A stretch of 64,000 nucleotides of DNA from Diaminobutyricimonas aerilata (GCF_002797715.1 NZ_PGFF01000001.1:1387304-1451303), one strand, 5' to 3'. Shown: positions 8,287-17,345, numbered from the stretch's first letter. A program made the numbers and translations. The notes: generated by a model not told the origin, from the sequence alone.

Positions 8287-9335
8287 AGCGCGTTCTGCCT
8301 CGGCACGACGACCTGCTCGACGATGAGCAGCACGGCCGCGGCGACCGGGATCGCGACGAGCGCGCCCAGGATGCCGAGCAGCGTGCCGCCGGCGAGCGCC
8401 GCGATGACGACGACCACGCCGGGCACGCGCACCGCGCGCTTCATGATGTTGGGGCTCAGCACGTACGCCTCGACCTGCATGTACACGACGTAGTAGATCG
8501 CCATCGTGATGACGGTCGCGAGCGACTCGGGGTTCACGATGAGCTGCACGAGCACGATGAGGATCGAGCCGGAGATCGTGCCGACGAGCGGGATGAGCGA
8601 TCCGAGGAACGCGATGAAGGCGAACAGGGCGGGATACTCCGCGCCGATGATCGACAGGAAGATGAAGCTCAAGACGCCGTTGCAGAGCGCGAGCGCGACC
8701 TGGCCCATGACGTAGCGGCCGACGGCTTGGCTGATCTGCTCGGCGAGGTCGATGAAGCGCACCCGCTTGGAGGCCGGCACCATCTTGTACAGCCCGCGCT
8801 TGAGCGTGTTGAGCGACGAGACGAAGTAGAGCATCAGGATCACGACGATGACGACGCCGAACGCGCCGGTCGCGATGCCCGCCGCGGTCGCGAGCACGCC
8901 GCCGAAGATCCCGGTGATGTTGTCGGCGTTCTGAGCCCACTTGACGACCTCGTCGCGGGCGCCTTCGATGTCGGCCCACGGGAAGGTCTGCTCGGCCCAG
9001 GTGAGCGCCGTGCCGTCGGAGAAGACCCGGATGAGTTCGGGCACCTGTGAGATGAGCCGGTTCACCTGCTCGGTGATGACGGGCACGATCGCGAAGACGA
9101 GCCCCGTGACGAGGCCCACCACGCCGATGAGCACGAGCACGACGGCGACCCAGCGGGGGAGACCGCGCTTCTCGAACCAGGTGACCACCGGATCGAGACC
9201 GAGCGCGAGGAACAGGGCGGCGCCCACGTAGGTGAGGATCGTCGCGAGGTTGACGAGCGCCCCGCCGATCGCCAGGGCGACCAGGACTCCCAGTCCCGCG
9301 ACGAGACCGAGGCGGAACGGATTCTGGATCTTCAC
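8283..9335 (-). CDS. AI-2E family transporter (TqsA/PerM-like permease)
   Basis: This 350-residue integral membrane protein has about eight hydrophobic segments and the family's central amphipathic region. The conserved C-terminal part is seen in ALFAFIAFLGSLIPLVGTI and YVLSPNIMKRAVRVPGVVVV. Relatives include the AI-2 exporter TqsA and Na+/H+ antiporters, so the substrate cannot be deduced. The GTG start has GAGGGGG upstream and lies 16 nt after the coiled-coil gene stop, suggesting one transcript. The stop codon overlaps the convergent hydrolase stop in a shared CTAG. Confidence 0.9.
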   Translation of the reverse strand: MKIQNPFRLGLVAGLGVLVALAIGGALVNLATILTYVGAALFLALGLDPVVTWFEKRGLPRWVAVVLVLIGVVGLVTGLVFAIVPVITEQVNRLISQVPELIRVFSDGTALTWAEQTFPWADIEGARDEVVKWAQNADNITGIFGGVLATAAGIATGAFGVVIVVILMLYFVSSLNTLKRGLYKMVPASKRVRFIDLAEQISQAVGRYVMGQVALALCNGVLSFIFLSIIGAEYPALFAFIAFLGSLIPLVGTISGSILIVLVQLIVNPESLATVITMAIYYVVYMQVEAYVLSPNIMKRAVRVPGVVVVIAALAGGTLLGILGALVAIPVAAAVLLIVEQVVVPRQNAL

Positions 9336-9351
9336 GCGCGCCCCCTCGACG

Positions 9352-12273
9352 TCACCGGTCGGCCGTCATTCTCTCCGCTTGCGACAATACCCCGCGCAGA
9401 CCCTCGAGATATCCCGCGACGGAATCGCGCTCGATCCGCAGCTTCGCGAGGCGCTCCTCCGCGTCGGCGACGAGCTGGGCGGTGCGTTCCTCGGCGTCGG
9501 CGATCATGGCCGCCGCGCGCGCCTCCGCGTTCTCGAGCACCTCGCGGGCGGTCGCGTCGGCCTCCTCGCGCGAGTCCTGCAGGATCGTGCGGGCGCGCTC
9601 CTCGAGGGCGTCCGCCTCCTCGCGCAGGGCCGTCGCGCGCGCGGTCACGTCGGTGAGCTGCGCTTGCGCGTCGTCGAGGAACTTCTGGGTCTGCGCGACG
9701 GTCTCGCGGTGCCGGGTCAGCGCCTCCTGCTCGGCCTCGTCGCGACGCGACGCGAGCTCCACGTCGAGGTCGACGCGGGCCTGTTCGGCCTCCCGCTCGA
9801 GCCGCGCCCGCAGTTCGTCCGTCTCGTGGGCGAGCGCCGCCCGCGCGGTCTCCGCCTCGGCGGCCAGGCGTGCGCGCTGGGCGGCGGTGTCGCGCTCCAG
9901 ATCCGCGCGTGCCTTCGCCGAGTCGCGGTCGAAGCTCGCGCGCACCTCCGCCATCTCGGCCTCCTGCGAGGCGCGCGTGGAGGCGAGCTCCTCCTCGAGC
10001 TCCTCGCGGCGCCGGGCGACGAGCGCGTCGGTGTCGGCGCGCAACCGGTCGGTGTCCTTCGTCGCATCCGCCCGCAGCTTGCGGACCGCCTGCTCCGTCG
10101 CGGTGCGCAGGTGCTCCGTCTCGGCGCGGACGTCGTCGCGCACCCGGGCGGTCTCCGCTTCGACCTCCGCGGTCCGCGATTCGAGTTCGGCGATCGTGGC
10201 GGCGCGGAGCGCCGCGCTCTCGTCCGCCGCGGACGCGACCATGGCGTCGGCCTCCGCCTGTGCGGTCGAACGCAGACCCTCGGCCTCGGCACGCGCCGAG
10301 GCGAGGAGTCCCTCGGCCTGAGCGGTCGCCGCCTCGCGGATGCCCTCGACCTCGGTCACGGCGGCAGTCCGGATGCCGGCGGCCTCGGCACGGGCCGCCT
10401 CGATGATGCTCGAGCTCTCGAGCTGAGCCGCCTCGCGCAGCTCCTCGACTTCGGCGCGCGTGCTCGCGCGGAGGGTCTCGACCTCGACCCGGGTGGTCTC
10501 GCGCAGCGACTCCGTCTCGGTGCGGGTCGACTCGCGCAGGGTGTCGGTCTCGAGCCGGGTGGTCGCCCGCAGGGCGTCCGTCTCGCGCTCGGTGGACTCG
10601 CGGAGCGCGGTGGTCTCGCGTTCGGTCGTCTCGCGGAGCGCGGTGGTCTCGCGTTCGGTGGCCTCGCGCAGCGCATCCGTGTCGCGGCGCGCCGTCTCAC
10701 GCAGCTCCTCCGCCTCGGCGCGCGCGTCGGCGAGCAGGTTCTCCGCCTCCGTCCGGGCCGCCAGTCGCAGCGCGGTCGTCTCGGCCTCGGCGGTCGACCT
10801 CAGCGCGTCGACCTCCGCCTGCGCCGTCGCGAGCAGCGCATCGACCTCGGCGCGGGCGCCGTCGCGCAACGCCGCCGTCTCCGCCTGCGCGGTCGCCCGG
10901 AGGGCGTCCACCTCCGCGTGCGCGGTGTCGCGCAGCGCAGCCACCTCGGCGTGCGTCGTCGTGGTGAGGGCCTCGGCCTCGGCGCGAGCGGCGTCGCGCA
11001 CCGCCGTGGCCTCCTCGTGGGCGCTGCGTCGCAGGGTCTCGGATTCCTCGGCGGCCGCCGCGCGCAGTCGCTCGGACTCCGCCGTGGCAGCGGACCGCAA
11101 CTCGGCGCTCTCGCGAGCCGCAGCGACGCGGAGCGCCTCGGCCTCCGCGCCGGCCGCCGCGCGCAGGGCCGCCGACTCCTCGGCCGCGGTGCGGCGCACC
11201 GCCTCCGACTCCTCGTCGGCGGACGTGCGCAGGTGTTCCGCTTCCGTCGCCGCCGAGGCGCGCAGCGCCTCGGTCTCGGCCACGGCGTCGGCGCGGGCCC
11301 GCTCCGCCTCGGACCGGGCGTCCGCGAGCACCGCCCGTGCCTCCGCGGTCGCGTCGGCGCGCACCTGCTCCGCCTCGCGCTCCGCTTCGGTGCGCAGCCG
11401 GCTGGACTCTTCGAGCGCCTCCGCCTTCACCCGCGCGGCGTACTCGTCCGCCCCGGTGCGCGTCGCGATGACGTGGGTCTCGAGCGCGACGGTGCGGGAC
11501 TCGACCTCGTGGGCGAGGTCGCTGCGCGCCTGGTCGATGTGGCGCTCGAGCTCGGCTCGCCGGAGGGCGTCCTCGTTCTCGAAGTCCGCGCGCCCCTTCT
11601 CGACGTCGCGCGTGAGTCGGGCGGCCTCTTCGCGTGCGATCGCCGCCTCGCGATCGGCGACGACGCGGATCTCGGCCGCTTCGCGCTCGGCCTCGGCGCG
11701 CAGCGCGGCGGCCTCCCGCTTCGCGGTCGATCGGGCCTCGGCGGCCTCCGTCGCGACGGCCCCGCGGATCGCGGCGGCCTCGCGTACGGCCTCCTGGTGC
11801 AGCGTCTCGGCTTCGGCGCGGGAGGTGTCCCGCAGCTCCTCGGCGTCGCGGCCGGCGTCGTCGAGCAGGCGGTTCGCCTGCTCGCGCGCCTCGAGGAGCA
11901 CGCGCTCCGCCTCGGCGGCCGCCTCGGAGCGCAGTCGCTGCACCTCCTCGCGGGTGCCGCGGCGCAGGTTCTCGGCGTCGATGTCGGCCTGGCTGATGAG
12001 CCGCGTCGCCTGCTCCTCGGCGACCCGCAGGGTGCTCTCGAGCTTCGTGCCGAGGCCCGCGTAGGTGGGGCTCCCCGCTTCGTCGAGCTCGGCCTGGAGG
12101 TCTTCGGCGACGGCGCTGAGGCGCTTGATCTCCTTCTGCGCCTCCGCGCGGTCGGCGTTCGCCTTGATGAGGTCGCGACGCAGGCTCTGGATCGCCTGGT
12201 CGACCTCCTCCTTGCGGTACCCCCGGAGCTCGGTGCCGAAACCGGCGTCTTCTGCAGCCACGTCGTCTCCCAT
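9352..12273 (-). CDS. Giant hendecad coiled-coil protein with DivIVA-like N-terminus (Scy/FilP-like)
   Basis: This is a 973-residue, highly charged Ala/Glu/Arg/Thr-rich protein without membrane segments. Residues 14-35 (ELRGYRKEEVDQAIQSLRRD) look like a DivIVA-type N-terminal motif. Residues 79-210 form 12 and residues 291-697 form 37 consecutive 11-residue repeats, consensus x-x-L-R-x-x-A/T-x-x-E-A/T. The last 275 residues are coiled coil of other periodicity, ending LRIERDSVAGYLEGLRGVL. Streptomyces Scy and FilP, which organise polar growth, have a related hendecad-rich coiled coil, so a polar or cytoskeletal scaffold is inferred. The ATG at 12273 was chosen because it directly precedes the conserved N-terminus. 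TACACT lies 20 nt upstream. Confidence 0.85.
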   Translation of the reverse strand: MGDDVAAEDAGFGTELRGYRKEEVDQAIQSLRRDLIKANADRAEAQKEIKRLSAVAEDLQAELDEAGSPTYAGLGTKLESTLRVAEEQATRLISQADIDAENLRRGTREEVQRLRSEAAAEAERVLLEAREQANRLLDDAGRDAEELRDTSRAEAETLHQEAVREAAAIRGAVATEAAEARSTAKREAAALRAEAEREAAEIRVVADREAAIAREEAARLTRDVEKGRADFENEDALRRAELERHIDQARSDLAHEVESRTVALETHVIATRTGADEYAARVKAEALEESSRLRTEAEREAEQVRADATAEARAVLADARSEAERARADAVAETEALRASAATEAEHLRTSADEESEAVRRTAAEESAALRAAAGAEAEALRVAAARESAELRSAATAESERLRAAAAEESETLRRSAHEEATAVRDAARAEAEALTTTTHAEVAALRDTAHAEVDALRATAQAETAALRDGARAEVDALLATAQAEVDALRSTAEAETTALRLAARTEAENLLADARAEAEELRETARRDTDALREATERETTALRETTERETTALRESTERETDALRATTRLETDTLRESTRTETESLRETTRVEVETLRASTRAEVEELREAAQLESSSIIEAARAEAAGIRTAAVTEVEGIREAATAQAEGLLASARAEAEGLRSTAQAEADAMVASAADESAALRAATIAELESRTAEVEAETARVRDDVRAETEHLRTATEQAVRKLRADATKDTDRLRADTDALVARRREELEEELASTRASQEAEMAEVRASFDRDSAKARADLERDTAAQRARLAAEAETARAALAHETDELRARLEREAEQARVDLDVELASRRDEAEQEALTRHRETVAQTQKFLDDAQAQLTDVTARATALREEADALEERARTILQDSREEADATAREVLENAEARAAAMIADAEERTAQLVADAEERLAKLRIERDSVAGYLEGLRGVLSQAERMTADR
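10183..11403 (-). repeat. Coding array of 37 tandem 33-bp units (hendecads, residues 291-697)
   Basis: The reading is uninterrupted at 11-residue spacing, for example TALRETTERET, TALRESTERET and DALRATTRLET. At DNA level most units have diverged, but those at 10579-10677 remain close to each other, suggesting recent local duplication. Confidence 0.9.
11644..12039 (-). repeat. Coding array of 12 tandem 33-bp units (hendecads, residues 79-210)
   Basis: This is a second, more diverged 11-residue array (for example QRLRSEAAAEA and AALRAEAEREA). It is separated from the larger array by about 80 residues without the period. Confidence 0.8.
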
Positions 12274-12293
12274 TGCCGTGCTCGGACTCTCCG

Positions 12294-12299
12294 AGTGTA
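12294..12299 (-). promoter_or_regulatory. Candidate -10 (TACACT) for the coiled-coil gene
   Basis: It is placed in the 219-bp divergent region (12274-12492), 20 nt before the ATG at 12273. The rest of this region shows only the AAGGAG site for the rightward gene. Confidence 0.35.
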
Positions 12300-12492
12300 T
12301 CGACGGGCGCTGCCAGCACTTTCCCAGGGCCCGAACTGGCCGCGGCGTGAAGCGTCCGCTATTCTGGAATGTCTTTGTCGCTGCCTTCGCCGGTGCTCCC
12401 TCGCATCCGGTCGGCACCCGGTTCGTGCCCTTGCCGAATCGGGGGCGCGTGTTCGCACCGCCAGCCGGGCAGCACGGAAGGAGAACACACCC

Positions 12493-14214
12493 GTGCGTTT
12501 CGTCGTGGCCATCGTGCTGTTCGTCGGCGCCCTCGTCTCGATCGGTATCGGACTGGCGCAGCGAACGGTCTGGGCCCCACCCGACCAGATCACCCTCACC
12601 GCCGAGAGCGACTCGCTCGCTCCGGTCACCGTCATCGACTCCGACGTGCTGCGCAGCTTCGACAGCCGCCAGACGATCGACGTCATCGGTGACGGCCCGG
12701 TCGCGGCGGCCTACGGTCGCACCTCGGATGTGATGGCGTGGATCGGCGATGCACGGTACAACAGGATCGGGATCGATGAGGAGAACCAGCGGCTCACCTC
12801 GGAACTCGAACCCGGTGACGACCTGCAGGTCCCCCCGCTCGCGGGGAGCGACCTCTGGCTCAACGACTACGAAGCGGAGGACGCTCTGAAGTTCATCGTC
12901 AACGTCCCGGACGACGTGTCCGTGATCATCGCATCCGATGGCGTCGCCCCGGCGCCCGCCGAGGTCAGCATCACCTGGCCGCTCGACGCGAGCACCCCGT
13001 TCTCGACGCCCCTCATCATCGGCGGCAGCGCTCTGCTCGTGCTCGGTCTGCTCGCCCTGCTGTGGGCCCTGCTGCACCTGCGCCGTTCGCGCGGACCGCG
13101 CCGCAAGCAGCCGCGCCTGCCCCGCCCGCCGCGCCAGGGCCGGTTCCGCCCGCGCACCCGCGCCGTCGCCCCGGAGACCCGCGGTCGCCGCGCGGTGCGG
13201 TCGTTCGTCGCCGTGCCCGCCGCGCTCGCCGTCGGTCTCGGTGCCCTCCTCGTCGCACCGGCCACCGCCATGGCCGATTCCGTCTCGGCTCCCCGCGCCG
13301 ATTCGGAGCAGCGGCCCGTGGCCGTGAGCGAGCCGCAGCTGCGTCGCATCGTCGCCCGCGTCGGCGAGACGATCGCCCAGGCCGACGAGGCCCGCGACGC
13401 CGATCTCGCCGCCACCCGCCTGGACGGGCCGGCCCTCGAGTTCCGCAAGGCCAGCTACGCGATCCGCGGCGGTGACGCCAACCTCGGTGCGCTGCCGAAG
13501 ATCCCGAGCGGCAAGGTCGAGCTCACGCTGCCGCAGCAGACCGACTCGTGGCCGCGCACCGTCTTCACGATCGTGCAGGACGACGAGGACACGACCGTCG
13601 CGCCCACCGCGCTCGTGCTCATCCAGCAGGACGCGCGCAGCGCCTACAAGGTGCACTACGCCATCGCCCTCGAGCCCGAGACGCAGATCCCGGATGTCGC
13701 ACCGCCGAGCGTCGGCGCCGCACGACTGCCCGCCGACTCGAAGCTGCAGGTCGTCGCCCCGGCCGACCTCGCCGCGGCGTACGGCGACGTGCTCGCCCAG
13801 GGCGAGGCCAGCGCGTCCTACGGCCTGTTCGACATCGAGAGCGACACCCTGCTGCCGCAGATCGGCGTCGCGAAGAAGAACGAGCGCAAGGCCGCGATCC
13901 CGACGACCGCGACGCTCGAGTTCGCGAACGCGCCGGGCAGCGGCGAGACCGTCGCCCTCGCGACGAACGACGCGGGTGCGCTCGTGGCCGTCAACGTCAC
14001 CGAGAGCGAGACCGTCAAGCCCTCCGAGGCGGGTGCCGCCGTCAACACCGAGAACTCGGTGAAGGTGCTCTCGGGCAAGACCCAGACGATCAAGGGCATC
14101 ACGGCGACCTACGGCATGCAGCTGCTCTTCTTCGTCCCGCCGGTGAGCGAGGGCGGAAAGGTGCAGCTGCTCGGCTACAGCAACGCCCTCGTCTCCGCGA
14201 CGGAGCTCCCGTGA
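12493..14214 (+). CDS. Multi-domain membrane protein with internal signal-like segment, function unknown
   Basis: This 573-residue envelope protein has a GTG start with a strong AAGGAG site. Layout: a transmembrane segment at about residues 3-22; an extracytoplasmic domain at about 25-168; a second transmembrane segment at about 172-195; a very basic Arg/Pro-rich cytoplasmic linker at about 196-235; a third hydrophobic stretch at about 236-260 ending ATAMADS, which looks like a signal peptide with an AxA site; and a second exported domain to the end. The C-terminal domain contains FVPPVSEGGKVQLLGYS. The two halves look like two exported proteins joined. GTGA overlaps the downstream thioredoxin/TPR gene. 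The family is not recognised with confidence. Confidence 0.75.
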   Translation: MRFVVAIVLFVGALVSIGIGLAQRTVWAPPDQITLTAESDSLAPVTVIDSDVLRSFDSRQTIDVIGDGPVAAAYGRTSDVMAWIGDARYNRIGIDEENQRLTSELEPGDDLQVPPLAGSDLWLNDYEAEDALKFIVNVPDDVSVIIASDGVAPAPAEVSITWPLDASTPFSTPLIIGGSALLVLGLLALLWALLHLRRSRGPRRKQPRLPRPPRQGRFRPRTRAVAPETRGRRAVRSFVAVPAALAVGLGALLVAPATAMADSVSAPRADSEQRPVAVSEPQLRRIVARVGETIAQADEARDADLAATRLDGPALEFRKASYAIRGGDANLGALPKIPSGKVELTLPQQTDSWPRTVFTIVQDDEDTTVAPTALVLIQQDARSAYKVHYAIALEPETQIPDVAPPSVGAARLPADSKLQVVAPADLAAAYGDVLAQGEASASYGLFDIESDTLLPQIGVAKKNERKAAIPTTATLEFANAPGSGETVALATNDAGALVAVNVTESETVKPSEAGAAVNTENSVKVLSGKTQTIKGITATYGMQLLFFVPPVSEGGKVQLLGYSNALVSATELP

Positions 14215-15137
14215 GCGACGCCGGACTGAGCGGACTGCGCGGCGCGGTCGACCTGTCGTCGCTCGTGCGCCCGTCCTCGCCGTCACCCTCGGCGCCTCGC
14301 GCCGGCGGGAACGGCGCCTCGGCGGACGCCGGTTCGGCCGTGGTCTTCGAGACCGGGGACGCCGGATTCCAGGAGGTGCTCGAGCTCTCGGCGCGGGTGC
14401 CCGTCATCGTCGAGTTCTACGCCGCCGGCATCGAGCCCGCGCTCGGATCGCTCGTGTCCTCGTACGGCGGGCGCCTCGCACTCGCGACCGTCGACGGCAA
14501 CGCGAACCCGCAGCTCGCGCAGGCGTTCCAGGTGCAGCAGGTGCCGGCCGTCGCCGCCGTCATCGGCGGACGCCCGTTGCAGTTGTTCGTCGGCATGCCC
14601 GCCGACGACGAGGTGCGTCAGGTGCTCGACCAGGTGCTCGAGCTCGCCGCGCAGAACGGCGTGACCGGCACGCTGACGCCCGACGCCGAGGCGACGGACG
14701 CCGACGTCGTCGAGGAACCGCCGCTGCCGCCGCTGCATCAGGAGGCGTTCGACGCGATCTCGCGCGGCGACTACGCCGCTGCGGTCGCCGCGTACACGAC
14801 GGCGATCACCCAGGATCCGCGGGACACGCTCGCGGTCGCCGGCCGTGCCCAGGCGGCGCTGCTGCTGCGGCTCGACGGAGCCGACGCGGCCGTCATCCGT
14901 GAAGCCGCCGCGGCCGCCCCGCAAGACGCCGACGCCCAGCTCGCCGTCGCCGACCTGGATCTCAGCGGCGGTCACGTCGACGACGCGTTCGGCCGGCTCC
15001 TCGACGTGTTCCCCGCGCTCACCGGCGGTGACCGCGACCGGGTGCGGGAGCGACTGCTCGAGTTCTTCGAGATCGTCGGAGCGGACGACCCGCGGGTGCC
15101 CGCGGCGCGTCGCCGACTCGCGATGCTGCTCTACTGA
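14211..15137 (+). CDS. Thioredoxin-fold/TPR protein (YbbN/CnoX-like), no redox cysteines
   Basis: This is a 308-residue cytoplasmic protein. A low-complexity N-terminus (about 50 residues) is followed by a thioredoxin fold, VPVIVEFYAAGIEPALGSL, then QVQQVPAVAAVIGGRP where a thioredoxin cis-Pro loop would be. The CxxC site is replaced by A-G-I-E, so it cannot do dithiol chemistry. From about residue 175 it continues as TPR-like helices (EAFDAISRGDYAAAVAAY). E. coli YbbN/CnoX has the same architecture and acts as a holdase and co-chaperone; that role is inferred. The GTG start is in GTGA overlap with the membrane protein gene, implying coupled expression. A perfect hairpin follows. Confidence 0.85.
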   Translation: MSDAGLSGLRGAVDLSSLVRPSSPSPSAPRAGGNGASADAGSAVVFETGDAGFQEVLELSARVPVIVEFYAAGIEPALGSLVSSYGGRLALATVDGNANPQLAQAFQVQQVPAVAAVIGGRPLQLFVGMPADDEVRQVLDQVLELAAQNGVTGTLTPDAEATDADVVEEPPLPPLHQEAFDAISRGDYAAAVAAYTTAITQDPRDTLAVAGRAQAALLLRLDGADAAVIREAAAAAPQDADAQLAVADLDLSGGHVDDAFGRLLDVFPALTGGDRDRVRERLLEFFEIVGADDPRVPAARRRLAMLLY

Positions 15138-15150
15138 TCCGCACGCACGC

Positions 15151-15187
15151 ACGACGCCCCGCCGCTCCTCGAGCGGCGGGGCGTCGT
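15151..15187. terminator. Bidirectional terminator hairpin
   Basis: A perfect 17-bp inverted repeat (15151-15167 with 15171-15187) with a 3-nt CTC loop lies between the convergent stops at 15137 and 15198. There is no real T-tract on the plus strand. Confidence 0.75.
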
Positions 15188-15197
15188 CGTTCCGCGG

Positions 15198-17345
15198 TCA
15201 GCGCCGCGGGGTGAGGTACAACCCGCCGAGCGGGGGCAGGGTCAGCTCGACCGAGGCGGGGCGTCCGTTCCACGGCACGTCTTCCGCGACGACCTCGCCG
15301 AAGTTGCCGACGCCCGATCCGCCGAACTCCTCGGCGTCGGTGTTGAGCAGCTCCGTCCAGGCGCCCGCGAACGGCAGGCCCACGCGGTAGTTGCCGATCG
15401 GCGCCCCGCTGAAGTTGAACAGTCCGACAACGGGCACGCCGTCGCGCGACCAGCGCACGAATCCGACGACGTTCTGCGTCGCGTTGCCGCCGTCGAGCCA
15501 CTCGAAGCCGCGGTCGCTGTGATCCTGCTCCCACAGCGCGGGCTGGTCGCGGTACACGTGGTTGAGCTGCGCGACGAGGCGCTGCAGCCCCTGATGCACG
15601 GGCTGGTCGAGAATCCACCAGTCGAGGCCGCGTTCCTCGCTCCACTCGCTCGGCTGGCCGAACTCGCTGCCCATGAACAGCAGCTGCTTGCCCGGGTGCG
15701 CCCACATGAACGACAGGTAGGCGCGCACGTTCGCGAGCTTCTGCCACTGGTCGCCGGGCATCTTGTGCAGCAGCGACCCCTTGCCGTGCACGACCTCGTC
15801 GTGGCTGATCGGCAGGAGGTAGTTCTCGCTGAAGGCGTACATGAAGCTGAAGGTGATCTTGCCGTGGTGGTACGAGCGGTACATGGGGTCCTCCGCCATG
15901 TACTGCAGGCTGTCGTGCATCCAGCCCATGTTCCACTTGAGCCCGAAACCGAGGCCGGATGCGGCGGTCGGCTTGGTCACGCCGGGCCACGCGGTCGACT
16001 CCTCGGCGATCATGATGATGCCCGGGTTGCGCTTGTACGCGGTCGCGTTGACCTCCTGCAGGAAGCTGATCGCCTCGAGGTTCTCGCGCCCGCCGTACTT
16101 GTTCGGCAGCCAGTCCTCACGCGAGTAGTCGAGGTACAGCATGCTCGCGACCGCGTCGACGCGCAGTCCGTCGATGTGGAACTCCTCGAGCCAGTACAGG
16201 GCGTTCGCGACGAGGAAGTTGCGCACCTGCGAGTCGCCGAAGTTGAAGATGTAGGTGCCCCAGTCGAGCTGCTCGCCGCGGCGGGGGTCGGCGTGCTCGT
16301 AGAGCGGCTCCCCGTCGAAGCGGGCGAGCGCCCATTCGTCCTTCGGGAAGTGCCCGGGCACCCAGTCCATGATGACGCCGATGCCGGCGTTGTGCAGGCG
16401 GTCGATGAGGTACTTGAGGTCGTCGGCGGAGCCGAAGCGCGAGGTCGGGGCGTAGTAGCCGGTGACCTGGTAGCCCCACGAGCCGCCGAAGGGATGCTCG
16501 GCGAGCGGCAGGAATTCGACGTGGGTGAAGCCGAGGTCGGTGACGTAGTCGATGAGCTGGTCGGCCGCCTCGCGGTAGCTCAGTCCCGGGCGCCACGAGC
16601 CGAGGTGCACCTCGTAGACGCTCATCGGTCCGTTGTGCGGGTCGGCCGCCGCGCGCTTGTCGAGCCACGCCGCATCCGACCACTCGTACACCGAGTGGCC
16701 GACGCGCGACGCCGTCGCGGGCGGCACCTCGGTGGAGCGCGCCATCGGGTCGGCGCGCTGCACCCAGCGGTCGTCCCGGGTGAGCAGCTCGAACTTGTAC
16801 GCGGCGCCCGGCTCGACGCCGGGCACGAACAGCTCCCAGACGCCGTTGTCGTCGAGGCGCCGCATGGCGTGCGACACCCCGTTCCAGCCGTTGAAGTCGC
16901 CGATGACGCGTGCGGCGCGGGCGTGCGGGGCCCACACGGCGAACGAGGTGCCCTGCACGCCCTCGTGCGGGCGGTAGTGAGCGCCGAGCACATGCCACAG
17001 CTGCTCGTGCCGCCCCTCGCCCCACAGGTAGAGGTCGATCTCGCCGACGGAGGAGACGAAGCGGTACGGGTCGTCGGCGGTCCACGTGCCGGTCTCCTCG
17101 TAGTCGGCCTCGAGGAGGTACGCCTGGCCGGCCCCGCGGTACGAGCCCTCCCAGAGTCCGTCGGCCTGGTGCTCGAGCGGCACACGGGTGCCGTCGGCGA
17201 GCACGGCGGTGACCGCCGTCGCGAGGGGACGGACGGCGCGGATGGTGTAGCCGTCCTCGGTGTGGTGCTGCCCGAGGGCGTCGTGGGGGCGCGGGTGGCG
17301 CCCTTCGACGAGGGCTCGGATGTGGTCGGGGTGGAGCGCGGTCAC
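15198..17345 (-). CDS. glgB: 1,4-alpha-glucan branching enzyme
   Basis: This enzyme introduces alpha-1,6 branches into glycogen-like glucan in the cytoplasm. It has 715 residues. An N-terminal CBM48/E-set region (GTSFAVWAPHARAARVIGDF) precedes a GH13 barrel. The likely catalytic residues are Asp in GLRVDAVASMLY (about residue 397), Glu in IMIAEESTAW (about 447) and Asp in PISHDEVVHGKG (about 516). The GTG start overlaps the glgE stop as GTGA, so the two are co-translated, as in the mycobacterial glgE-glgB operon. A perfect hairpin ends the unit. Confidence 0.97.
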   Translation of the reverse strand: MTALHPDHIRALVEGRHPRPHDALGQHHTEDGYTIRAVRPLATAVTAVLADGTRVPLEHQADGLWEGSYRGAGQAYLLEADYEETGTWTADDPYRFVSSVGEIDLYLWGEGRHEQLWHVLGAHYRPHEGVQGTSFAVWAPHARAARVIGDFNGWNGVSHAMRRLDDNGVWELFVPGVEPGAAYKFELLTRDDRWVQRADPMARSTEVPPATASRVGHSVYEWSDAAWLDKRAAADPHNGPMSVYEVHLGSWRPGLSYREAADQLIDYVTDLGFTHVEFLPLAEHPFGGSWGYQVTGYYAPTSRFGSADDLKYLIDRLHNAGIGVIMDWVPGHFPKDEWALARFDGEPLYEHADPRRGEQLDWGTYIFNFGDSQVRNFLVANALYWLEEFHIDGLRVDAVASMLYLDYSREDWLPNKYGGRENLEAISFLQEVNATAYKRNPGIIMIAEESTAWPGVTKPTAASGLGFGLKWNMGWMHDSLQYMAEDPMYRSYHHGKITFSFMYAFSENYLLPISHDEVVHGKGSLLHKMPGDQWQKLANVRAYLSFMWAHPGKQLLFMGSEFGQPSEWSEERGLDWWILDQPVHQGLQRLVAQLNHVYRDQPALWEQDHSDRGFEWLDGGNATQNVVGFVRWSRDGVPVVGLFNFSGAPIGNYRVGLPFAGAWTELLNTDAEEFGGSGVGNFGEVVAEDVPWNGRPASVELTLPPLGGLYLTPRR

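Noticed and set aside
10183-11403. Non-coding minisatellite
   Set aside because: The 33-bp units keep the reading frame and a protein consensus, with silent variation between most units. It is a coding repeat.
9352-14214. Very long open frames over the coiled-coil gene and its divergent neighbour (more than 1600 codons on either strand)
   Set aside because: High GC and the regular 33-bp repeats keep antisense frames open. The real genes are bounded by the ATG at 12273 and the GTG at 12493, which fit protein starts and a ribosome binding site.
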